A DNA stretch of 64,000 nt from Mytilisepta virgata (taxonomy: Eukaryota > Mollusca > Bivalvia > Mytilida > Mytilidae): positions 92,232,513 through 92,296,512 of the forward strand of contig CM051521.1 in the NCBI GenBank assembly GCA_028015205.1, in the 5' to 3' direction. A program made the position numbers and the translations under genes. The notes under the pieces were generated by a model. It searched no databases. It saw only the letters and a program-made list of their open reading frames with translations, and was not told where the DNA came from. Within the stretch, counting starts at the first letter, position 1. Each line of letters opens with the position of its first letter. Positions 41,731 through 52,654 of this stretch are shown in pieces.

Positions 41731-42003
41731 CTTTCATCTGAGCTATCAGTGATGCTGGAAGCAACCTTAACACTTTAAAAAATGCTTCACCTACAGATGG
41801 CTCTGCAAGAAAATCACATGACAGAGATTTCTGGAGAACACCCACAACATGGCTTTCATACAGGGTATTAAAATGAGAGTTTGTACCAAGTATACCAGAT
41901 AAATGTATACCAAATACAAGTACAGTCGGTTCTATTTCCCCCTCTGTAATACTTCTCAGAAAACTTGGAATATTGCATGCTTCTATGTCCTCTTGCCTTT
42001 GTA
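41731..42003 (-). CDS. BRAT1: coding exon 2 of the BRAT1-like gene
   Basis: 273-nt minus-strand exon, acceptor catttttcAG|TA and donor AAAG|GTTAAT. It reads QRQEDIEACNIPSFLRSITE, then VLVFGIHLSGILGTNSHFNT and VLRLLPASLIAQMKG. The initial TA completes the T left by exon 1 (leucine) and the end is phase 1. VFGIHLSGILGTNSHF resembles a conserved N-terminal BRAT1 helix as I remember it. Helical, leucine-rich and without signal peptide or membrane segment, so cytosolic or nuclear. Confidence 0.75.
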
Positions 42004-42099
42004 CTGAAAAATGTAAGTACATATCAAAGGTTTACAAATATCACATTAAAATGTAACATTCAATAAATGTTCTTTATTTATTTTTTCTTTCACCAAAGA

Positions 42100-43019
42100 C
42101 ATTTAAAAAAAAAAAAACAACAAAAAACAAGAACCATTCATGCTTAAGGTCAAATATTATAAATTATCATATATTATTGAATGTAAATGCAAAAGTAAGT
42201 TGAATGGATGAGTAAACAAGTACAAGTCTTAGGACAAAAGGGTGCAAGACCAACAGGAAAATTGGGGAATGGACTGAGATTCTGAAATTTATTGTTTCTA
42301 TTTCTTAATGCGACATTGTTGGATTAACATGATTAATCATTGTTTTCCATAGGAATTTTGAATACCAAAGTATACCTTCCAGTCATATATTGTCCCTTTA
42401 TTGGTTAATTTGTGTATTAGGAAGGAGCAGATGACAGAGGTTATTTGTCTAAATATTTCTTATAACAATAATTACTAAATGTCTATACAGTCAGTGTTTC
42501 TGTTCTTTCTTTCCCCAATGATAAACATTAGTTAGTTATCTCCCTTTACAGAGTTACTCAAGGGAAATAGGTGATCAGAAATTTAAATAGATGATACAAC
42601 TCTTACAGAAGATGCCACAAAGAAGAATTGTATTTATTACTTAATGCTTTGCATAAATGTTAAAATCCATCAATTTGCTTTTTTTATTAGTTACAACAAT
42701 AAGTTCTTTAATGTCATATTTCTCAATGCTCTTTGTTTTACATGCTGTTTTTCATTAATCTACTATCAAAGGTACAGCATGGCAGATTCTCCTGTTCACA
42801 GATAAGCTTCATCCTTAATATGTGCATGGGACCACCTAAGAAATACTTCAATAAAGTTTGGTATAAATTGCCTTAATGGTTTCAGAGAAGATTTTTTATC
42901 ATTGTTTTGGTTACATTTGATAAATCTTTGATAACAGCAACCATACTAGTCCAAGGTCGGGAACATTGGCCATAATTTTGAAAAATTTGTAAGGGTCCCA
43001 GTGTCTCGCCCGATTTCGC
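42100..43019. other. intronic stretch with a family A scrap
   Basis: Mostly AT-rich sequence with a poly-A run near 42104. A single degraded unit ('gggaccacctaagaaatacttcaataaagtttgg…ttcagagaagattttt') lies near 42827-42895. No gene. Confidence 0.5.
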
Positions 43020-43258
43020 TGTTGTCTATGTTTTCAGTGTAATTGTTGAATGTACACAAGAACTATCTATTAACCAAATATGGTGGGTCTAGGTATTAAG
43101 TTGCTGGGAAATGGACCTAATCTTGAAAATGTGACAGTCACTCAAGCATGCAATTGAGGTCAAGGTCCAGAGACAGGTGTCAGACTTACATGTACCCACT
43201 AAGAACTATCTATAGACCAAACAAGGATGAGTCTAGGTATTACAGTTGCTTAATAAAA
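43020..43258. repeat. about 140-bp tandem array, left part
   Basis: Units carry 'gtcactcaagcatgcaattgaggtcaaggtccagagac', 'gtcagacttacatgtacccac', 'aagaactatctatagaccaaa' and 'ggtctaggtattacagttgct'. The array breaks off inside a unit at about 43258 and resumes at 44790. Confidence 0.75.
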
Positions 43259-43259
43259 T

Positions 43260-44787
43260 GCTCCGCTGGGCGCAGCTAGATACGACCGCAGATGTCGAAC
43301 CCTGAATAGTTGGGGCAATTATGAACACAACATTCAAGCTTGATACAATACTGAATTTGGATTGTGAATAAATATTTGACACAGCATAGGTTTCTGACAC
43401 AGAATGAATGTTGTCTAAGAACTTAAAAATTTTTAATTTACCTATTCAAACCATATCAGTATTATTTGTTTTTATATATAAATCGGAAATAACCAATTTA
43501 AAATTTAAAATTGGGCACACATATCAATTTCTTGCTATTGCGCAATACTGTGCAATTGAAAATTTCTTCAAATATTTGACACATATTAGGTTTCTGACAC
43601 AGAATAACTGAAATCAAAGAACTTAGAATTGGTCATATGATTTCAATTTATATTCAATTTTTTGCTTCTTGTGCAATACACTATGCTGTGGAGAATTGCC
43701 CCCCCCCCAAAAAAACAAATTTTACCCCTTTTTTAGCTTTAATTTTGGACCCCGATTTGGACCAACTTGAAAACTGGGCCCATAATAAAAAAATTAAGTA
43801 CATGTTTAGATTCAGCATATCAAAGAACCCCAAGAATTCAATTTTTGTTAAAATCAAACTAAGTTTAATTTTGGACCCTTTGGACCTTAATGTAGACCAA
43901 TTTGAAAACGGGACCAAAAATTAAGAATCAAATGCACAGTTAGATTCGGCATATCAAAGAACCCCAATAGTTCAATTTTCGATGAAATCAAACAAAGTTT
44001 AATTTTGGACCCCGATTTGGACCAACTTGAAAACTGGGCCCATAATAAAAAAACTAAGTACATGTTTAGATTCAGCATATCAAAGAACCCCAAGAATTCA
44101 ATTTTTGTTAAAATCAAACTAAGTTTAATTTTGGACCCTTTGGACCTTAATGTAGACCAATTTGAAAACGGGACCAAAAATTAAGAATCTAAATGCACGG
44201 TTAGATTCAGCATATCAAAGAACCCCAATAGTTCAATTTTTGATGAAATCAAACAAAGTTTAATTTTGGACCCTTCTGGCCCCTAATTCCTAAACTGTTG
44301 GGACCAAAACTCCAAAAATCAATCCCAACCTTCCTTTTGTGGTCATAAACCTTGTTTTTAAATTTCATAGATTTCTATTTACTTATACTAAAGTTATTGT
44401 GCAAAAACCAAGAAAAATGCTTATTTGGGCCCTTTTTTAGCCCCTAATTCCTAAACTGTTGGGACCAAAACTCCCAAAAACAATCCCAACCTTCCTTTTG
44501 TGGTCATAAACCTTGTGTTAAAATTTCATAGATTTCTATATACTTATACTAGAGTTATTGTGCGAAAACCAAGAAAAATGCTTATTGGGCCCTTTTTTGG
44601 CCCCTGATTCTTAAACTGTTGGGACCAAAACTCCCAAAATCAATCCCAACCTTCCTTTTGTAGTCATAAACCTTGTGTTTAAATTTCATAGATTTCTATT
44701 AACTTATACTAAAGTTATAGTGCGAAAACCAAATGTCTTCGGACGACGACGCTAACGTCGTACCGCAAAAATTTTGCAGTCGTATAA
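43260..44787. mobile_element. TIR-type repeat element with internal 260-bp and 165-bp tandem units
   Basis: Left end 'ctccgctgggcgcagctagatacgaccgcag'; the right end read inversely is 'tatacgactgcaaaatttttgcgg', so ATACGAC(C/T)GCA is shared. Inside, 'cccgatttggaccaacttgaaaactggg' recurs at 43751 and 44011 (260 bp). 'cctaattcctaaactgttgggaccaaaactcc' recurs at about 44282, 44452 and 44614 (about 165 bp). The tail 'cttcggacgacgacgctaacgtcgtacc' is a small palindrome. Minus-strand frames here are repeat-derived. I recall this family as common in mussels. Confidence 0.7.
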
Positions 44788-45480
44788 AAAGGACTTAATC
44801 AAGAAATTTGGATGAAAGTCACTCAAGCATGCAATTGAGGTCAAGGTCCAGAGACAAGTGTCAGACTGACATGTACCCAACAAGAACTATCAATAGACCA
44901 AATACAGTGGGTCTAGGTATTACAGTTGTTGAAAAATGGACTTAATCAAGGAACTTGGATGAAAGTCACTCAACCATGAAATTGAAGTCAAGGTCCAGAG
45001 ACATGTGTCAGACTGGCATGTACCCATCAAGAACTATCAATAGACCAAATACGGTGGGTCTAGGTACATGTGTATTACAGTTTCTGAGAAATCAACTTAA
45101 CCACAAAAAAGTGACAAAGTCACTCAAGCATGAAATTGAGGTCAAGGTCCCAAACCAGGTGTCAGACTGACATGTACCCACCAAGAACTGTCTATTGACC
45201 AAATATGGTGGGACTAGGTATTCTAGTTGTTGAGAAATGGACTTAACAATGAAAAAGTCACTCAAGCATGAAATTGATGTCAAGGTCCCAAGCCTGACTT
45301 TCAGACTGGCATGTACCCACTAAAAACTATCTATAGACCAAATATGGTTGGCCTAGGTATTAAAGTTGCTGATAAATGGATTTAACCAGGAAATTTGGAT
45401 GCAGATTTTAATTTCATGTTTATGAGGTCAGTGAACCATGAAAATGAGTTCAGGGTCGAAGACAAGTATACTGGTAATCT
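44788..45480. repeat. about 140-bp tandem array, right part
   Basis: Continues with 'ggacttaatcaagaaatttggatgaaagtcactcaagcatg' and four further units, 'ca(a/c)ccatga/caagcatga' near 44824, 44970, 45125 and 45263. The join to the left part across the inserted element restores one unit. Confidence 0.8.
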
Positions 45481-45529
45481 CAATTGTAGGTATTACATGT
45501 GCAAAATTTAAAATTAAAGTTTAACAAAA

Positions 45530-46102
45530 GTTTACATCGCTGCCGCTGGAAAGTGGTTTCAGACATTTCCAATAGGGTCCTATGTTAAACTATGTTTGGC
45601 TCTTGTGGCCATCTTGGATGAACGGCCGGGTCATCGGATTTAATTCTGAAAGAGGACCATTGCTGTTAAGTTTTGTTCTAATTGGACAACTGGTTACAGA
45701 CAAGAAGATCTTTAATTAAATTCCCCATAGGGTCCTATGTTAAACTATGTTCGGCCCTGGCAGCCATCTTGGATGACTAGGTGCGTCGTCGGATCAATTA
45801 TCAAAGAGGAACATCTAAGGAGCATTGCTGCTAAATTTTGTTCCAATTGGCCAAGTGGTTTCAGACAAGAGTATCTTTAAGTAAATTTCCCATAGGGTCC
45901 TATGTTAAACTATGTTCAGCTCTGGTGGCCATCTTGGATGACAGGCTGGGTCATCGGATACAATTCTGAAAGACCATTGCTGCCAACTTTTGTTCCAATT
46001 GGCCCATTGGTTTCAGAGGAGATCTTCAAAGGAAAGTTTACGATGATGATGGACGCCAACTGATGGCAATAGCTCACATGGCCCTTTGGGCCAGGTGAGC
46101 TA
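45530..46102 (+). repeat. header/tail family A, copy 6 (tail end)
   Basis: Three units of about 155-175 bp ('ccatagggtcctatgttaaactatgtt', 'ggccatcttggatgac', 'ccattgctgccaa', 'tttcagacaagaa') end in the complete tail 'gatggcaatagctcacatggccctttgggccaggtgagct'. No header precedes it. Confidence 0.8.
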
Positions 46103-46360
46103 ATAAAATTATAATAAAATATGAAAATTTTCTTTTTTCTGTGAAATTCTAAGATGCAAATTCATATATTAATTAGATTTACAAAAAACAAAGAAAATAA
46201 GTAATAATTAACAAAGAAAATACCAATGTTTTAATTGACACCATGATGACTGTCAATGACTATTTATTTAATAATTATATAATTACATGTTTGGACAGTA
46301 ATTTCATATTTGACATGTACCTAATCAGTTGGGTAATAAATCATCCTGAACCATAATCCA

Positions 46361-46442
46361 TTTGGGATTCTGTGTCCGGAGCTATTTTTATGACTTGGCC
46401 GCTGCCAAGTACGAAAATAGCTCCTGACACAGAATCCCAAAA
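46361..46442. repeat. near-perfect palindrome with nested inner hairpin
   Basis: The arm 'tttgggattctgtgtccggagctattttta' (46361-46390) pairs with 'aaaatagctcctgacacagaatcccaaa' (46414-46441) with a single mismatch plus end fraying. The loop contains a second palindrome, 'acttggccgctgccaagt'. It sits about 120 bases inside intron 1 of the BRAT1-like gene. Probably a hairpin MITE remnant. Confidence 0.8.
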
Positions 46443-46567
46443 GGGATTACCTGAACCAGTGCCATATTAAATATATATAGCCATTATATAGGTGCCTATT
46501 TGACTATGTACATGTACCAGTCCCGAAATGACCAGGTGCCGAAATGACTTATATTCTAAGAACATAC

Positions 46568-46685
46568 ATGAGCGATCAAGAAAATCAATTAATTTGTTGA
46601 GACACGTGTCATCTTTAATATGAACAGATGATTGTGTTAATACATCCAGAATCAGGTTCAACTTTTCTACCACTCTACTATCCAT
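46568..46685 (-). CDS. BRAT1: first coding exon of the BRAT1-like gene
   Basis: 118 nt on the minus strand from the ATG at 46685 to the donor T|GTATGT. It encodes 39 residues: MDSRVVEKLNLILDVL, then IKDDTCLNKLIDFLDRS. The DDTCL-x-KL-x-D motif right after an amphipathic N-terminal helix is what I recognise from BRAT1, the BRCA1-associated ATM activator. BRAT1 is a HEAT-like scaffold reported to bind ATM/BRCA1 and the Integrator catalytic subunits. Exons 1-5 join with phases 1, 1, 2, 2, 0 and no stop. Vertebrate BRAT1 is about 820 residues, so roughly half is missing from the exons found. Identification is from memory of the family, not a search. No start-codon competitor lies upstream. Confidence 0.75.
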
Positions 46686-46890
46686 TGAAAAATGAAAAAC
46701 CCCAAGAAGATTCGGGGAAACGGCGGGAAAAATTTCCGAATAAAAATATGGGTTTGCATAAATTCAATCATTCAGATGTGCTATAGATTGCATACCGAGA
46801 GAACTTGTATTCTGCAGAAATTGTGAATCCGTCCAATGAACTGTATATAAAGTTAAAACCATATATAATGAACATTTGTGATATGAGCTG
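46686..46890 (-). promoter_or_regulatory. probable 5' leader and promoter region of the BRAT1-like gene
   Basis: Inferred only from its position directly upstream of the first coding exon. It includes a short GC-richer patch ('ttcggggaaacggcgggaaaaatttccg', 46711-46738) in otherwise AT-rich DNA. No TATA box at a convincing distance was found. Confidence 0.3.
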
Positions 46891-47168
46891 TTTGTACATA
46901 TGTGATAAGGTAGAGGCAGGGGTGTCCCCTTTATTTTTACTGTATAAAGCTTAAGTGATCTCGTCCTGTTCTTATTTGTTTTTTTTTTCTTTTAATTTTT
47001 ATTTTCTTTTATATTTTAATCCGTGAACTTTGGATTTTAGTGTATATAATTGATTTACTAGAAACTTTTATGTGTGCAACAAATTTTTATAACTCCTCAT
47101 CTGGAAGTAATTCCAATGAGGGGGTGTTCCATAATTGGAATTAAATACGTACAGAAGAAGAAGAAGAT
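46890..47168 (+). mobile_element. possible non-LTR retrotransposon 3' tail
   Basis: A pyrimidine-rich tract (46975-47015) and 'gggggtgttccataattggaattaaatacg' are followed by '(aga)n' at 47150-47168. The simple-repeat end fits the 3' terminus of a LINE. No reverse transcriptase is encoded, so this is a weak call. Confidence 0.35.
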
Positions 47169-49136
47169 GCTATATGTTATCTCTCGTGGCTCTCAAATAA
47201 ATAGGCACATGTATCCATTTTTCTTTAAGCAGAAATAATTCCCGTATATAAATTTCTCAATTATTCCGTATAGACGGTGGGAAAATAATGTCATCTTGTG
47301 TAAATTTCGATGTTTTCCGCAAATTATCAATGTATTATGGAAGACAACTCTGCCAAAAACATCACGTGACCTTCTTATTTTTCCAGCAGGCGAATAAGTT
47401 GCTGGTGCTTCTTAATTTTCATTAGAATGACATCAAGAACTTCGTCAATTTTACTGCGATCATTGAAAGTATGAAGTACAAGTGTAAATCAAACATATGG
47501 TGCTTTGCAAAAAACTTGGCTAATTTGACAGTGTTGCAAAAATTTACTGTGAAATGTTGACCTTGGTTACAAATTGGTTGACTTTTTTTCCAACTTTTAG
47601 TTCAGCAGTAAAGAGTTAAGAGTATAGTAATCTTGAGTTCATACTCTATTGTTTTAACAAGGTGTTAGAATACTACCCTTAAGCCTAAATTAAAATATTG
47701 TTTGTTTGCCCTTTCTCGATTCAAATTTTTACACTGGGTACACAAGCATTTTTTTATACCAAAAAAAACAGCCCCATACACTAATAGTAACACTGGTAGG
47801 TAGGTAAAATATTTTATTTTATTTGTGTCAGAAGACTATGATTTAGAAATGTCAGTAAACACTGGGCACCACTAGGCAGAGACCACAGTTTGTTTACAGT
47901 ATACTGGTCCCAAAATAGTCTGGAAAAGGTTGTAAAGAAGCAGAATCCAGTTTTCAAACCAAAACAGCCCCACCTGGCATTTACTGACACTGCTATATGA
48001 GTATGAAACTAGTGTGACATTTCTTGACCTTTATGTGTTTGATTCATGCTTAGTAGCTTGCTTTCCCTGTACTGTATACTAAAAAACTATTTCAGGCACA
48101 TGCTTCCATCATCTTCAGGTCTTGTGCAATGATTTTGAAATTCATTTTGCTATTGAACTGAATATATTAACCTTTCTTTCCTGTGTAGATTTCTTCTGTA
48201 GAATATACACCCTTTAAATTTTTATACAAATTTTCAACTTCATAAAAGCTAGAACCAAAGTATTTTGAAATTTCATTACCCAGAATCGTCTGTGCACTGT
48301 AACCATTTTAAAACCTCCTAAAAAAACTATCGCAGGTATGAGTACTCAGTTCTAATGGGCAGTTGGCGAATCTGTACCTTTTGGTAACCTTTAGTTTTGA
48401 CAAATGTATGATTTGTGAGATGATCATATAAATAACCATTATTAAGTGTCTCAATGAAATGTTTTAAGTGTCAACTAAGTAAGGGGAGATAAGTATGCAT
48501 GCTTACAAAAAATGATATTTTGATTTCAGTTTGAAATCAGGAATTCAGTAATAAAATTTGGCAACTTTAAATTAAGTACAAAAAAGTGTTCCTGGGGAAG
48601 TAGGCTTATTAAAAAACTTTAAAATATACAAAATGTTTTTGTGCATAGGCTCAAGATGTCTCTAAACGTTGTCCAGAATTTCCCAGAATTTCATGAGAAT
48701 TTGATGAAAACTGTGTTTTTAAAATGCAAAAAGTAGGAGAGAAAATCTAAATATTTTACGTAAATGTAACGTTTTGCTTTAAATGTCAGGCTTTCCGTGA
48801 CCACTTGCTTCATTATCGTTTGAGTATATGCAAGAAATGGTGAGAAATAATGCATGTTTCTTCATCAATGTCGGATATCATATGCACAACCAAGTATCAC
48901 GAGAAGGTGAAGGACATCCAAACACACTGAAGACTGAATTAGGAACACCTTAAAGTCATTGTATAGCATACATGAAACAACGGATAAAAAAATAATCTGC
49001 ACGTAATTGACAATAAAATTTTGGACGGTCGGATAAGGCCAAATTTTTAATATAGGCCTTACTAGATAGGTTGTCAACTTTAATATTACGAATCCTGGTG
49101 CTATAAAAATATATGTGCTATTTTTATCAATATGGT
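47169..49136. other. AT-rich non-coding stretch
   Basis: No coding exon, array or element could be supported on either strand over about 2 kb. Confidence 0.45.
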
Positions 49137-49696
49137 GTTTGTACACAGGCCTTCGTTTTATACAAATAACAGCCCCATACATTTCAGTACAACACAAGAT
49201 ATCCAACTAAATTTGGGGGAAAAATATAGGTCATGTGGTTTTTCCTTTATATTTTTATTAAATGTTTTCCTGATACTTACTGACCTATTTCGTTAGCAGA
49301 ATTGTTATTCCAGATGATTCATTAACATTTTGTCTCATCTGATTGTTTTCTATCTTCATAACTGAAGAGCAATTAGCTAATGAATGCGTGTGTATCAAAT
49401 CTTAATAGACAAAACAGGAAATAGAATGTTGTTTAGTCCATTTATTTCTGAATGAAGTCGATAGGCCCTGAAAATGAATGCTTAAAACACAAGGGGAGGT
49501 CCATGTTTGAGACAAAATGTTAATGAATCACCGTGACTAACGATTCCACTAATGAAATAGGTCAGTTAAGTATCAGGGAAATATCATTCTGATAAATATA
49601 TCAAGGAAAAACCACATGACTTAAATTTTTCCCCCACATTTAGTTGGATACCTTGGGGCTGTTATTTGTATAAAAAGAATGTCTGTGTGTTGGTAC
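49137..49696. mobile_element. long inverted repeat (foldback-like), arms of about 200 bp
   Basis: The left arm (about 49137-49340: 'acaaataacagccccat', 'tatccaactaaatttggggg', 'tcatgtggtttttcct', 'gatacttactgacctatttcgttag', 'gattcattaacattttgtctca') is matched in inverse order by the right arm (about 49506-49696). Identity is roughly 80-85%. The 165-base loop is unique. No transposase and no clear target duplication. An open minus-strand frame over 48865-49206 crosses the left arm and is not considered a gene. Confidence 0.75.
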
Positions 49697-51830
49697 CAGA
49701 GTAAACTGATCAACTGTGAACAGTTAATCATCTAGTGAATTTATAATGAGGTTTTTCTGTATCTCGTTGATTCACAAAGAAGTTGATTTGTATCTTACAA
49801 ATAATGGCAAAACATGCATAACCAAATTATTATTTCTATTAGCTGCAAGTTTAATATCAATAAATCATCACGTATAACTGAAAAGTTCAAACTTTAAAAT
49901 ATCCACACTTTCATTTTGAGAGCCTTTGTGAGAACTTGTGTAAGGACTATTTTTTTCTTGATCTTCAAATTTTATTCAAACCTTCAGCACAAAAAGTCTC
50001 TTCGCTTTAAATACAAGGCAGTTCATATCACCTGTTTTTATACCCTGCCTACAATAATAGAGGGGCATTATGTTTTTCGGTCTGTGCATCCGTCTGTCCA
50101 GAATCAGGTTAAAGTTTATCCTTGTTTAATTGGAACTTGGGCAGCAATGCGTTATACAACTATATTTGTCACTTACATGTACCATCTACAGTTACAAGGA
50201 GTTGGCACAATAGTAAGTTTTCTACAGTTTTTTACATGATGCAATGATTTGGGGTTTATATGACCAGTTTTTATAGAAATATTTAATTTGTTCAATATTT
50301 ATAACTTATTACTGACATATTAGTCCTAGTAATTGCTACCTTATTTATAGAACTGATAAAATCCATATTTACAAAAAATTATAAATGGCAAACTTCTAAT
50401 GTGCAATCAAACAACACAGGGTTCCTCATAGGATTTTTTTTCTTGTTGAGTGTTGGACTTTTGAAATTGGTGAGTCCCACAAAATTTTCACAAATCCCAA
50501 ATTATTTCTACTAGTCCAGAGTAGGACGTCACCACTAGTGCTTTCCCCAGAAATGTGTGAAGGCATGGTAAATTTCATATCTTGAGGGCACTCAGTGGTT
50601 AAAAAAGATAATATTGGGGGGACCTAAACTTGACATGGGGGCAGTATATTTATCAAAACCTGCAATAAACAGGCTTTACCCTAGTGTGATGGTATAAAAG
50701 TGTGCCAACACAACAGGGGTACATGATTAAATGCAAATCTGTTTCAATAAGATAAGATTAAACTAAAAATTGAAAGTTAGGTTTGGCCACCTGGGGGCAC
50801 AATGTAAAATTCATGATGGGGGCAGCATGGTGCTTAAAGATGGAGGCATGGTGCAGCGCCATGCTAAATTGGTCTAAGGAAACCTCTAACCACGTATATT
50901 GTGATGTTGTTAAATATGTTTAAGGTGTGCGAGTTTTGTTTCCAAAAGTTTCAATCATGTTGACTCTCAGGATATGCCTGATCCTTGTTAAAAATGTATT
51001 ATATTAATCAAAACCATTTATGACTTTTTCACCTTATGATTCTTTTTGAATTTTAGAATTTTTCAAATATTTTTATTAATCACCCAAAGCCAATGAAATG
51101 AATAACATGCATATATGGTTAAAGAAAGAATAACACAACTGAAGTAAAATTGCTGCGTCCAGAGTAAAAAATATGCATACAGAACACGTCTAGGTGGGTT
51201 GCGAGTATCCCTGCAATAGTGTACCAGCTATTCTAAAATAGAGGGGAGCAGGACCCTGCACCTTATCCTGGGCACCCCTTTGTCCTATGTATTCGATATG
51301 ATTTAAAATACAGTAAAAACTCATTTTAATACAAATAAGAAGACTGAATGAATGCAAAGTGCATTAAAGGAGTAAAGGAAACTAAAAGAAGTCTTAACAG
51401 GATATTAGATAACTGAATAACAGATATTTATTTAAATTTGACATTAGCTTATATGCCTTTTCAGACCTGAAAAATGCATTAAAGTACCCCATATCCTACA
51501 AGTATAAATATGTCCCTCTGTCATGGATTCTACCTGGAACACTGAACAATGTTTAGAACAATGTAATCTGACTGTAAAATCATGCAATATTCCAGTTTTT
51601 TTTTAATCTGAACTACCAGCCATATTATCTTATGGAAGGAAACACAAATCACAAATATTTGTTTTTAACCTAAAGAAAGTTTTGTATACATGTATTATTG
51701 CTTTGGTCTCATATTTTATTCTCAATATCTGTGGGATATTTAAGTTGACATAGAATATTTATTTATTTTAAACTTCTGAGTTTTGTAGAAATAAACTTAT
51801 AAATTTTTTTACCATTCCCTATTTTTTAGA
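49697..51830. other. non-coding stretch with a dispersed repeat fragment
   Basis: 50035-50215 matches a widespread molluscan repeat style ('taccctgcctacaataatagaggggcattatgtttttcggtctgtgcatccgtctgtcc'). The rest is AT-rich with no supported gene. The 107-codon open frame over 49916-50239 crosses this repeat and is not called. Confidence 0.45.
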
Positions 51831-51902
51831 ATCGCTTTTATGGGACAGCAGCTGCTGAAGCAAGTCAAAGAGGCACACAGTTAGCACTACAAGGAACAAA
51901 GG
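51831..51902 (+). CDS. candidate 24-codon internal exon of an unknown gene
   Basis: 72 bases between 'tattttttAG' and 'AAG|GTAATA'. The frame reads NRFYGTAAAEASQRGTQLALQGTK with no stop, and the codon use is richer in GC than the surroundings. It is a multiple of three and starts and ends in phase 0. I do not recognise the protein, and no neighbouring exon of the same gene could be identified within the window. It could be spurious, but composition and splice signals favour a real exon. Confidence 0.5.
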
Positions 51903-52009
51903 TAATAATTCAGCAAAGTTACCTAAAAATTTCAAAAATATTGATAGTATATTGATAGTATATTTAAAGAACAGAATACCTTAAATTTGATAAAGTATTG
52001 CAATTTTTG

Positions 52010-52460
52010 TCTCGCTTGCGACGAAAGTCAAAGGCGAGACAGGTGTCAACAATTGTTAAGTTTTCAGCTTAAGTTAGTTTGATAGGAACTACTTGTGATA
52101 GATGTATGATATTTTGTATAAAGTTGCATTACTATCAGTACATCTCAATTGTATGACCATTTCGAGGCCCTCCTTAAGTCATAGTCCAGTGACTTTCAAT
52201 TAATTAGCAATTTTCAATGTTAAGTTTTCTGCTTAAGTTAGTTTGATAGGAACTAATTGTAATAGATCAATGACGTTTTCTATGAAGTTGCATTACTATC
52301 AGTACATCTCATTTTGACGACCATTTTGAGGCCCCGCCTAGGTCATGGTCCAGTGACTTTCATAAATTAGCTATGTTGCTGTCCATCAGTTTTGTTTTTT
52401 TTTTTAATTTTCTGCCAAGAGGCGAGAGATATTCTGTGTCAAGAGAATATTTTTATTAAT
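52010..52460. repeat. two-unit tandem repeat, about 175 bp
   Basis: 'gttaagttttc(a/t)gcttaagttagtttgataggaacta' starts units at about 52058 and 52219. Both contain 'aagttgcattactatcagtacatctca' and 'ggtccagtgactttca'-type words. Flanked by 'gacgaaagtcaaaggcgagac' on the left and 'aagaggcgagaga' on the right. Confidence 0.75.
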
Positions 52461-52654
52461 GGGAAATCTAAAACTCGATGAAAGTTTCAATCATTTAAAG
52501 TCACATTTGATTTTTGCTAGTCACAAAGAGTATATAAATCACAGTAAGTAAACAAAGATGCAGACAGGAATTTCTGAATTAATAGTAGTTGTATTAAGTC
52601 TCTCAAACAAAGTTTGGAGACTTATTGTTTTTGTTGCGTTTCTTATTATTATTA

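Noticed and set aside
43637..44177. Frames of 78-96 codons on both strands
   Set aside because: Entirely within the 260-bp units of the TIR repeat, and duplicated with them.
48865..49206. 113-codon minus-strand frame
   Set aside because: Crosses the left arm of the foldback, has no domain, and lacks a supporting start or splice context.
50035..50215. Exon ending at 'acaata|gtaagt'
   Set aside because: The preceding sequence is a dispersed repeat ('taccctgcctacaataatagaggggcatt…'), so the donor-like match is probably chance.
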